Assembly: GCA_026786125.1 (NCBI GenBank)
Contig: JAJAYU010000002.1
Location: 1-5,116 of the forward strand
Length of the DNA stretch: 5,116 nt
Direction of reading: 5' to 3'
DNA from: Chamaesiphon sp.
GTDB lineage: Bacteria > Cyanobacteriota > Cyanobacteriia > Cyanobacteriales > Chamaesiphonaceae
A program made the position numbers and the translations under genes. The notes under the pieces were generated by a model. It was not told the origin of the DNA, did not search any database, and worked only from the letters and a program-made list of their open reading frames with translations. How positions within the stretch are numbered: position 1 is the first letter of the stretch; every line of letters starts with the position of its first letter. Of this stretch, positions 1 through 4,597 are shown piece after piece.

Positions 1-25
1 GAGCTAGGAGGAGAGAATCACTCAT
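1..25 (-). CDS. Possible start of the next operon gene, perhaps cpeT (partial)
   Basis: An ATG at 25 on the minus strand opens a frame that runs to the window edge and reads Met-Ser-Asp-Ser-Leu-Leu-Leu-Ala. It begins 39 bases after the cpeS stop, on the same strand, directly behind a heptamer repeat. In Fremyella-type operons cpeS is followed by cpeT, a T-type bilin lyase, and then cpeR. That synteny is the only reason to suggest cpeT, because eight residues cannot identify a family. No clear Shine-Dalgarno sequence is visible, since the repeat occupies that position. The frame could be chance. Confidence 0.25.
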
Positions 26-26
26 G

Positions 27-61
27 AATTGGTGGATAGTGGATGGTGAATGGTGAATGGT
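27..61. repeat. Heptanucleotide tandem repeat (GAATGGT type)
   Basis: Five consecutive 7-base units read AATTGGT, GGATAGT, GGATGGT, GAATGGT, GAATGGT on the plus strand, the last two identical. This matches the short tandemly repeated repetitive (STRR) class described from filamentous cyanobacteria. It fills almost the whole gap after cpeS and reaches to within one base of the possible next start codon. Confidence 0.7.
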
Positions 62-64
62 TAA

Positions 65-598
65 TTAGGCTTTTGGCATAGTGCGTAATTCTGAGGAAAA
101 AGATGCGGTGACAACTCCGGTACCATCGCTGGTTTTGATTGTGGAAACCCGAAACCTGAGATTGGGATTGACAAACCAAATTCTTTCTTCAGCCGCAGCT
201 CTGTCATATTCAGTAATCAGGACAAAAACGCCATCTTCAGTAATATGATATCTGGCTGCTGCTGCCATAGTTTCAGCATAACCTCGATCGCGTAATAATA
301 GACCCTGATTGGGTAGATTTAGATCGGGAATCGGTACCAAGACAGTACTCCCTTTAAGAACTTCTTTTTCAACCCAGTCTGACTCACCTTCCCAACTCAT
401 GTGAAAAGGGTCTACAGCTTGACTCGGATCGATGTCATAGGATTGACAAAGTTCGATTACTGCCAGATTGTCGGGAGTAAGGGCGGCGATATCGATTTCC
501 GATCGTACTGCTTCAAAATGACCGAAGATCATGTGATGAGCACTACGCTGGGACTTCCATTGCCCGATCGAACCTGCTACAAATTGAGTAATGTCCAT
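65..598 (-). CDS. cpeS: S-type phycobiliprotein lyase CpeS
   Basis: The product is 177 residues, the normal size for the CpcS/CpeS family of lipocalin-like beta-barrel lyases. Characterised members of this family attach a phycobilin by thioether linkage to the conserved Cys-82/84 position of phycobiliprotein subunits; CpeS proteins use phycoerythrobilin on phycoerythrin. Visible family signatures are the N-terminal W14-x-S16-x-R18 segment, a Gly-Ser-Thr strand near 83-85, LLRDRGYAE at 101-109, LITEYD at 127-132, and ER-x-WF-x-NPN-x-R at 138-148. Arg-18 and an Arg near 148 sit where family work has placed essential residues; I recall this rather than aligned it. The ATG at 598 gives the expected N-terminus and lies 12 bases after the stop of the small linker, so the two are probably co-transcribed. 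A weak TAGG precedes the start. Context next to cpeCDE favours CpeS over CpcS. Confidence 0.9.
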   Translation of the reverse strand: MDITQFVAGSIGQWKSQRSAHHMIFGHFEAVRSEIDIAALTPDNLAVIELCQSYDIDPSQAVDPFHMSWEGESDWVEKEVLKGSTVLVPIPDLNLPNQGLLLRDRGYAETMAAAARYHITEDGVFVLITEYDRAAAEERIWFVNPNLRFRVSTIKTSDGTGVVTASFSSELRTMPKA

Positions 599-610
599 TC
601 GTACCTAAAT

Positions 611-949
611 TTAACGCTTTTTAGATTTCTGCTGCTGGCGACGGGATTCTGGCTGGGGTGGCTCGACAGTTTTAGTGGGTAGCGATGTAGCTGTTTCTAC
701 TTCAGAGGGAACTAGTACATCCGAAGCCACAGGAATATCTTCAACTCCAGGCATGGAAGTAGATAACATCCGCACATTTAAAATTTTTCCGCCACGTTTA
801 CCGATCGAGTGGATCGTATGTGCTAGAGAAGAATAGGGGACTTTGACTGTATAAGCACTAGTTCGCATCATTGCTTGATGAGGACTACCAGCAATATCGA
901 TCGCGCATTTACGACCAGCATCACCACTCAAGTTAAACACAGTATTCAT
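611..949 (-). CDS. Small CpcD-domain rod-capping linker with a C-terminal extension
   Basis: The product is 112 residues. Residues about 12-61 match the CpcD-like linker domain, with the VPYSSL turn (37-42) and the closing KRGGKILNVR segment (51-60) that also ends the three large linkers here. Free-standing CpcD-domain proteins are typically around 70-90 residues and cap the outer end of phycobilisome rods, limiting rod length. This one carries about 50 extra residues (62-112) rich in Ser, Thr, Pro and Val, apparently disordered, ending in a basic cluster (RRQQQKSKKR). There is no large linker domain. It sits between cpeE and cpeS, a position occupied by no gene in the Fremyella cpeCDESTR order as I know it, which suggests a cap for phycoerythrin rods. 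Its start lacks a strong Shine-Dalgarno sequence; only a GAG lies at a plausible distance upstream. I do not assign a symbol, because cpcD usually belongs to the phycocyanin operon. Confidence 0.82.
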   Translation of the reverse strand: MNTVFNLSGDAGRKCAIDIAGSPHQAMMRTSAYTVKVPYSSLAHTIHSIGKRGGKILNVRMLSTSMPGVEDIPVASDVLVPSEVETATSLPTKTVEPPQPESRRQQQKSKKR

Positions 950-1005
950 AATTTTAATCTCAAAAAAGTGATCAAACTAACAAACTATTAAAACGATCTG
1001 AATCA

Positions 1006-1045
1006 AACTGAGTAATAATAGGTTAGCTCAATTAATTACTCAGTT
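1006..1045 (-). promoter_or_regulatory. 11-bp inverted repeat in the cpeE/small-linker gap
   Basis: AACTGAGTAAT (1006-1016) and its exact reverse complement ATTACTCAGTT (1035-1045) flank an 18-base loop. An outer imperfect extension can bring the flanking GATC sequences (995-998 and 1051-1054) together. The stem is AT-rich and is not followed by a clean U-run in the sense direction, so it is not a classical intrinsic terminator. It could be an mRNA processing or stability element between the linker cistrons and the lyase part of the operon, or a protein binding site. Confidence 0.55.
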
Positions 1046-1056
1046 GTTCTGATCAA

Positions 1057-1083
1057 TAATTAGACTTAAATAAAATCTAATTA
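1057..1083 (-). promoter_or_regulatory. 8-bp inverted repeat just downstream of cpeE
   Basis: TAATTAGA (1057-1064) and TCTAATTA (1076-1083) are perfect reverse complements around an 11-base AT-rich loop. The element begins about 20 bases after the cpeE stop and directly precedes the 1006-1045 hairpin in the transcript, so the two form a tandem pair in a gap of about 154 bases. The stem is weak (one G-C pair in each arm), and no U-run makes it a standard terminator. Confidence 0.45.
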
Positions 1084-1103
1084 CCTGTTTTTCAAGGTTA
1101 ATC

Positions 1104-1871
1104 CTAGCCGACTTGAGTGATGCTGAGAATTTTACCACCAGTCTTTTGGATATTTTGAATCTTCCGAGACAGTTGGCTATAATTGACCTCAAAAGTTGCG
1201 GCACTTTGAGTCACACGCGCACCATAGTTCGCATTGTTAATTGCGATTCGGAAACGTTTGCCAGTATTTGCATAAGCACCAGAACCACCACGGGCAGGTG
1301 GTTTAATTGCCGTACCACGGTTGCCACCGATATCGCTAATTAGCTTAGCTTTTTTGCTGCTATCGCTACTTGAGGCATCACCACGCATCAAGGAGAAAGC
1401 ACGGTTAAAAGTAACATTTTTGCTACCCAATTGACTCTTGTTACCACGAGTGTAAGGAACAACATTTTCGCCAAAGCTTATACTGTATTCATCGCTACTA
1501 ATGTAGGAATCAATCTCAGCTTCTAAACCAGATTGATTGTAAATCAACACATGCTCAGAGATTTCAGCTTGGTCATTTGGTGCGCGACCAAGTAGATGTT
1601 TGAAGTTTAGTTCCACCAATCGGTATGCTGAGGAAGTCGCAAAGAATAAAGAGCGGTACAATTCAGATTGAGCGACTGCACGGACGAATTCTTTGACGGT
1701 AATATCACCATTGCGGAGCATCGATTCTGCACTAGTGAGGCGTTCACTCTCCATGATATGGGAGTTACCCAATACTTGTTTGTAAACTGCGCGAATTACT
1801 GTCTGCAAGTCATCTTCACTTGCCTGAGGACGTAATTCGACTGGATCTGCATCTGTTAACCAAAGTGCCAT
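1104..1871 (-). CDS. cpeE: Phycoerythrin-associated rod linker CpeE
   Basis: This 255-residue protein has the two-domain architecture of rod linkers. A phycobilisome linker domain spans about residues 18-145, with AVYKQVLGN (28-36), [11 protein letters not shown] (40-50), EFVRAVAQS (61-69), [12 protein letters not shown] (87-98), EIDSY (119-123) and [11 protein letters not shown] (133-143). A Gly/Ser-rich hinge follows (about 165-203), then a CpcD-like domain (about 205-255) ending [11 protein letters not shown]. The N-terminus [15 protein letters not shown] matches my memory of CpeE proteins. It should sit inside a stacked phycoerythrin hexamer and join it to the next disc. The start at 1871 has a good AGGAG (1880-1884) eight bases upstream. 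As third large linker after cpeC and cpeD it fits cpeCDE order. A phycocyanin linker (CpcC) is the main alternative, disfavoured by context. Confidence 0.86.
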   Translation of the reverse strand: MALWLTDADPVELRPQASEDDLQTVIRAVYKQVLGNSHIMESERLTSAESMLRNGDITVKEFVRAVAQSELYRSLFFATSSAYRLVELNFKHLLGRAPNDQAEISEHVLIYNQSGLEAEIDSYISSDEYSISFGENVVPYTRGNKSQLGSKNVTFNRAFSLMRGDASSSDSSKKAKLISDIGGNRGTAIKPPARGGSGAYANTGKRFRIAINNANYGARVTQSAATFEVNYSQLSRKIQNIQKTGGKILSITQVG

Positions 1872-1901
1872 GATCGTTGCTCCTAAAAATGAGTTTTGTT
1901 G

Positions 1902-1924
1902 TTAAAATTTGAGATTAAAATTTG
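1902..1924. repeat. 10-bp direct repeat in the cpeE leader
   Basis: TTAAAATTTG occurs at 1902-1911 and again at 1915-1924, a 13-base period, about 30-50 bases upstream of the cpeE start. It is AT-rich and could be incidental, or a pair of regulator sites. Its centre also contains one arm of a 15-base complementarity with the small-linker start region at 950-964. Confidence 0.4.
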
Positions 1925-1957
1925 TGGTGGTAGCCACTTGAGGACTATGTGAGTTGA

Positions 1958-1985
1958 GGCGGAGTGGGTAGATCTCCGCCACCCA
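1958..1985 (-). promoter_or_regulatory. GC-rich hairpin with a competing alternative pairing after cpeD
   Basis: Starting seven bases after the cpeD stop, the transcript reads TGGGT, GGCGGAG, ATCT, ACCCA, CTCCGCC. GGCGGAG (1974-1980) pairs perfectly with CTCCGCC (1958-1964) as a 7-bp GC-rich stem. TGGGT (1981-1985) can instead pair with ACCCA (1965-1969). The two helices interlock, and with no linking bases they probably cannot form together, so they look mutually exclusive. No U-run follows, which argues against an intrinsic terminator. A 3' stability or processing element for the cpeC-cpeD transcript is the simplest reading. Confidence 0.6.
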
Positions 1986-1992
1986 TCAAGAT

Positions 1993-2745
1993 CTAAACGA
2001 TCTCAGTGATACTAACGATTTTGCCGCTGGTGCGGTTGATGCGCTGAATCTGTGGAGTCATCCGATCGCCAGGTACGATATATTCAGTAGTACTGACGCG
2101 ACGCGGGCCAGTAAACTTAGCACCAGTAACGACAATGCGGAACATCTTTTTGCTTGCTTCACCATAACCGCCCAAGCTGACGCGGGACGGGGAAACCTTA
2201 CTAGTGCTATTAGTTGCAACTGAATAGACTAGTTGGGAAGACTTAACCGAACTGCTAACTTGAGCTGGACCACGATCGATCGCAAACATCCGATTGTAGG
2301 TTACTTGGCTTTTACCAGCTTCTGACAGGCTGCGATTATAAGGAACGATATTTTCGCCAAATACCGACTGATACTCGTCGCTATCCAGGTAGGAATCGAT
2401 CTCAGCATCATAACCTTCAGCGACACAGCGGACGATGTGCGCGGAAACTTCAGCTTTGGATTCGGGTGGACGACCCAAAATGTGCATAAAGTTCAGTTCT
2501 ACGAACCGATAAGGCGCACATTTTTGGAAGTAACGACTGGAATAGAAGTCTGATTTAGCAACAGCTCGCACGAATTCTCGGACGGAGATGCTACCATCAC
2601 ATAATTGGGATTCAGCCGATGTCAATCGTTCGCTTTCCATCACATGGGGATTGCCCAAAACCTGTTTATAAACTGCGCGAATCACCGCTTGTACGTCTTC
2701 CGCAGAGCGGTTGGACCACAATTCTGTCCGTGTCATAGTTGCCAT
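1993..2745 (-). CDS. cpeD: Phycoerythrin-associated rod linker CpeD
   Basis: From the ATG at 2745 the protein has 250 residues. The linker domain covers about residues 15-140 (AVYKQVLGN 24-32, [20 protein letters not shown] 36-55, EFVRAVAKS 57-65, ELNFMHILGRPP 83-94, EIDSYLDSDEY 115-125, FGENIVPYNR 129-138). A Ser-rich hinge follows, then a CpcD-like domain (about 200-250) ending GKIVSITEIV. It should bridge phycoerythrin hexamers in the rod. The open frame extends to a TTG at 2790, but the added Asn-rich 15 residues are unlike linker N-termini and MATMTRTELW matches CpeD as I recall it, so 2745 is preferred. Neither start has a recognisable Shine-Dalgarno, unlike cpeC and cpeE. It shares long segments with CpeE, suggesting duplication of an ancestral linker gene. 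CpeD and CpeE could be swapped; symbols follow operon order and N-termini. Confidence 0.86.
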   Translation of the reverse strand: MATMTRTELWSNRSAEDVQAVIRAVYKQVLGNPHVMESERLTSAESQLCDGSISVREFVRAVAKSDFYSSRYFQKCAPYRFVELNFMHILGRPPESKAEVSAHIVRCVAEGYDAEIDSYLDSDEYQSVFGENIVPYNRSLSEAGKSQVTYNRMFAIDRGPAQVSSSVKSSQLVYSVATNSTSKVSPSRVSLGGYGEASKKMFRIVVTGAKFTGPRRVSTTEYIVPGDRMTPQIQRINRTSGKIVSITEIV

Positions 2746-2796
2746 ATTTTTTGGTTCTAAATTATTGTTATTTTGTAGATAGCTACGCAAAAATCA

Positions 2797-2810
2797 GCGG
2801 TTTTCACCGC
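2797..2810 (-). promoter_or_regulatory. GAAA-tetraloop hairpin followed by a U-run, upstream of cpeD
   Basis: In the sense direction the sequence is GCGGT-GAAA-ACCGC, a perfect 5-bp stem closed by a GNRA-type loop, then TGA and five U residues. It lies about 50 bases before the preferred cpeD start. The stem is short for an intrinsic terminator but the order (GC stem, then U-run) is right, so partial termination or pausing between cpeC and cpeD is possible. A stabilising 5' cap for a processed cpeD transcript is an alternative. Confidence 0.5.
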
Positions 2811-2824
2811 GATCATCTTGCTAG

Positions 2825-2839
2825 AGTTAGCTTCTAACT
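2825..2839 (-). promoter_or_regulatory. AGTTAG/CTAACT hairpin in the cpeD leader
   Basis: AGTTAG and CTAACT form a perfect 6-bp inverted repeat around three bases, 80-94 bases upstream of the preferred cpeD start. The same two arms, with a 4-base loop, occur upstream of cpeC (3960-3975), and the downstream sequences are also alike. Sharing between two leaders of one operon suggests a regulator site or RNA element, but the function is unknown. Confidence 0.45.
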
Positions 2840-2925
2840 TTAAGTTTGGAGTTTAATTCTCTTGAGATATGAGTGAACAATCATTAAATAAAGACCTAAA
2901 TCTCTACTTAATAACTGTTCTAACC

Positions 2926-2960
2926 CCTAAAGCCTAAAGTCTAAGACCTAAAGCCTAGTT
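2926..2960. repeat. Heptanucleotide tandem repeat (CCTAAAG type)
   Basis: Five 7-base units on the plus strand read CCTAAAG, CCTAAAG, TCTAAGA, CCTAAAG, CCTAGTT; three are identical. The array ends on the first base of the cpeC stop codon (minus strand), so it begins immediately after the coding region. It belongs to the cyanobacterial STRR type of short repeat. A further degenerate unit (ACCTAAA) appears near 2894-2900. Confidence 0.75.
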
Positions 2961-3808
2961 TAAACCGCAGTCATACTGACGATCGAACCACCTTGCTTGT
3001 GAATCCGTTGGTAAGTTTCCGAAAGCTGGTCGTAGGGCACCATGTAGACTTGGTTGCTGCGACGGAATTTGGAAATGTTGTTGAGGGTTTTGGCGCGATA
3101 ACCAGTAACTTCGATCCGGTAAACCTTGCCATTTTCGTCTGCACCTGCACCCAGACGAGTACGAGGATTGATTGGCGGATTGCGGAAGGTGTTACCAGGA
3201 GCGGTGACAGCGGTAGGAGTAGCATTAATGACCAAAGAGTTGAGTTTTGGTGATTTACCAGCCAAGTCAGCTTTGAGGGAGCTAGTAGATGCTCCACGTA
3301 CCAATTGGAACGTGTGAGTGAAGCCAACCATGTGAGTGATTGCTTCCGTCTTGTAGCCACGGATATAAGGAACGAAATTTTCCCCAAACACGTTTTGGTA
3401 CTCATCGCTGTCGATATATGAATCGATTTCAGCATCAAAGTCACCAGCATCCAAGATCGCACTGTGAGCTTTCATTTCGTCGTAGCTATTAGGCGCACGA
3501 CCTAATAGATGACGGAAGTTCAACTCTACAAAGCGATAGCGCGGACAATCGCTAAAGCGAGACATGTAAGCATCGGATTTAGCGATGGCGCGGACGAATT
3601 CCCGTACGCTGTAAAAGCCACTCTTGAACTGAGATTCGGCAACTACTGCACGTTCACTTTCCATGACATAGGCATTGCCTAATACTTGGCGATAAACAGC
3701 AAGAATAATTATCTCGGCTTCCTCAACGGAACGTCCAGGTACCCACTCAACGGGAGGAGTTTCGTCAAACAGGCTGACACCTAATTGTGAAGCTGGGCCA
3801 AAATACAT
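2960..3808 (-). CDS. cpeC: Phycoerythrin-associated rod linker CpeC
   Basis: This 282-residue protein is the longest linker here and the first of the set. The N-terminus (FGPASQLGVSLFDETPPVEW, 3-22) is characteristic of CpeC as I recall it. The linker domain runs about 25-152, with AVYRQVLGN (37-45), MESER (49-53), VREFVRAIAKS (68-78), ELNFRHLLGRAP (95-106), EIDSYIDSDEY (127-137) and FGENFVPYIRGY (141-152). A variable hinge (about 172-225) leads to a CpcD-like domain (about 228-282) ending QGGSIVSMTAV. CpeC is generally the linker that attaches phycoerythrin hexamers nearest the phycocyanin part of the rod. The ATG at 3808 has a strong AAGGAG (3818-3823) nine bases upstream. Position 2 is Tyr where I expect Pro in related proteins. 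The operon promoter probably lies in the 291-bp region upstream, and a 5-unit heptamer repeat follows the stop. Confidence 0.9.
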   Translation of the reverse strand: MYFGPASQLGVSLFDETPPVEWVPGRSVEEAEIIILAVYRQVLGNAYVMESERAVVAESQFKSGFYSVREFVRAIAKSDAYMSRFSDCPRYRFVELNFRHLLGRAPNSYDEMKAHSAILDAGDFDAEIDSYIDSDEYQNVFGENFVPYIRGYKTEAITHMVGFTHTFQLVRGASTSSLKADLAGKSPKLNSLVINATPTAVTAPGNTFRNPPINPRTRLGAGADENGKVYRIEVTGYRAKTLNNISKFRRSNQVYMVPYDQLSETYQRIHKQGGSIVSMTAV

Positions 3809-3959
3809 CTACTAAGTCTCCTTGATAATGAACAATCATAAATCTGAGCACAATTGTCTCAAAATTTTAAGCAAGTTTAGCAGTAACTTTACAAGTAATA
3901 ACCATTCTCGCGGGGAATTATGAGAGACTTCAGGCTCTATCTGACAAATCAGTATGCTA

Positions 3960-3975
3960 AGTTAGGCAACTAACT
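3960..3975 (-). promoter_or_regulatory. AGTTAG/CTAACT hairpin upstream of cpeC
   Basis: AGTTAG and CTAACT are perfect reverse complements around a 4-base loop, 152-167 bases upstream of the cpeC start. In the sense direction it is followed by TAGCATACTGAT, comparable with CTAGCAAGATGAT after the matching hairpin before cpeD (2825-2839). If the TATAAA at 3988-3993 is a true -10, this hairpin would lie at the extreme 5' end of the transcript. Confidence 0.45.
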
Positions 3976-4050
3976 ACTTGAGCTATTTTTATAATCTTAT
4001 CTATACTAATCTTCATATGTATGTGTAACTCTAAATGCTAAGAATCATTA

Positions 4051-4071
4051 AGTTGAGAGTTCGGAGTTCGG
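4051..4071. repeat. Heptanucleotide tandem repeat (AGTTCGG type)
   Basis: Three 7-base units read AGTTGAG, AGTTCGG, AGTTCGG on the plus strand, about 30 bases after the stop of the unrecognised 165-residue gene. It is the third heptamer array in the window and has a different unit from the other two. Confidence 0.55.
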
Positions 4072-4099
4072 CGGTAAATTCCCAATCCGCTGGCACTAC

Positions 4100-4597
4100 C
4101 TAAGATGAACTAATGATTTCGGCTTTGAAGATGGTGTCCACTGGTTTTCCCGCGATCGTCGTATCCCAGGAGATCGATCGCAGAAATTGCTCACCAGACT
4201 TGGTTTCGACGACATCTACGCCCCATTGATTGGATTGCAGTGCGTCAGGGGAGTTGCTAGTAGCAGGAGTGGTTTTGATTCCACCAAGAACTAAAGTATC
4301 AAAATTGATTCTCCAGGGGAGAGGCTCCGTCAACGAGTTTAAAGATTGCTTGCGGCTATTGGAGAGGATCTGGGCGCACTTTTCGCCGACTTGTTGAGGA
4401 GTAAGGAATCCAGCCACACAAACAATTTCAACGATCCAATGGGGATTGTCTACCTGACGACATTTGACTTCTGGATCAGAGGCAAAACCATCGATGAATA
4501 CCTGAGTAAAGGCTTCTCGACTCAGGGCGGGGGTATGACCATCATTCAGGTCAAAGTTATGAGAAAGCAACATTCGCAGGGACTGGGGGTCATTCAT
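4100..4597 (-). CDS. Unrecognised 165-residue protein coupled to an orphan phycobilisome-family gene
   Basis: I do not recognise this family. The product is soluble-looking, with no signal peptide or membrane segment, and appears mixed alpha/beta: a probable helix at 26-38, a hydrophobic strand WIVEIVCVAGFL (54-65), a helix TPQQVGEKCAQILSNSRK (66-83), then alternating polar/hydrophobic stretches and a Ser-rich end. Cysteines are at 46, 60 and 74; no known catalytic motif stands out. The ATG at 4597 overlaps the end of the upstream phycobilisome-family gene by 8 bases (ATGAATGA), which indicates translational coupling and a linked role, for instance as a partner, chaperone or lyase-like helper of that protein. 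No independent Shine-Dalgarno is evident, fitting re-initiation. The opposite-strand open frame at 4346-4609 is a shadow. Its assignment as a real gene is well supported by length and overlap; its function is unknown. Confidence 0.75.
   Translation of the reverse strand: MNDPQSLRMLLSHNFDLNDGHTPALSREAFTQVFIDGFASDPEVKCRQVDNPHWIVEIVCVAGFLTPQQVGEKCAQILSNSRKQSLNSLTEPLPWRINFDTLVLGGIKTTPATSNSPDALQSNQWGVDVVETKSGEQFLRSISWDTTIAGKPVDTIFKAEIISSS

Larger units (their letters stand above)
3809..4099 (-). promoter_or_regulatory. Upstream region and probable promoter/leader of the cpe linker operon
   Basis: This is the longest non-coding stretch in the window. Reading toward cpeC, it holds a heptamer repeat (4051-4071), AT-rich sequence with a TATAAA (3988-3993) that could be a -10 element but has no convincing -35 partner, an AGTTAG/CTAACT hairpin (3960-3975), a small CTGA/TCAG hairpin (3941-3952), a near-palindrome around ACAATTGT (about 3846-3860) and the AAGGAG ribosome site (3818-3823). 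No convincing terminator for the upstream gene pair is visible, so read-through into cpeC is possible. In Fremyella, cpeC expression is light-colour controlled through CpeR and a leader-dependent attenuation system; I do not see that long stem-loop here. Confidence 0.5.

Noticed and set aside
401..682. Plus-strand open frame of 93 codons opposite cpeS and the small linker
   Set aside because: It overlaps two well-supported minus-strand genes, has no family resemblance and no supporting start context.
1113..1343. Plus-strand open frame opposite the 3' half of cpeE
   Set aside because: It lies wholly antisense to a clear CpcD-domain coding region and has a low-complexity, unfamiliar product.
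2971..3462. Alternative minus-strand frame of 163 codons within cpeC, and plus-strand frames at 2993-3253 and 3126-3317
   Set aside because: All are shadows of cpeC, whose frame carries unambiguous linker and CpcD domain motifs throughout.
3903..3917. ATTC/GAAT imperfect hairpin (ATTCTCGCGGGGAAT) in the cpeC leader
   Set aside because: On the transcribed sense strand the stem is broken by a mismatch after four pairs, so it is unlikely to be a strong structure.
3809..4099. Search for an L-box-like direct repeat (TTGCACA pairs) or a long perfect stem-loop as known from Fremyella cpeC control
   Set aside because: Neither was found by eye on either strand; only short hairpins are present.
4043..4118. 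8-bp inverted repeat AATCATTA (4043-4050) and TAATGATT (4111-4118) around the end of the 165-residue gene
   Set aside because: The arms are AT-rich, 60 bases apart, and one lies in coding sequence, so chance is the better explanation; there is no U-run for a terminator.
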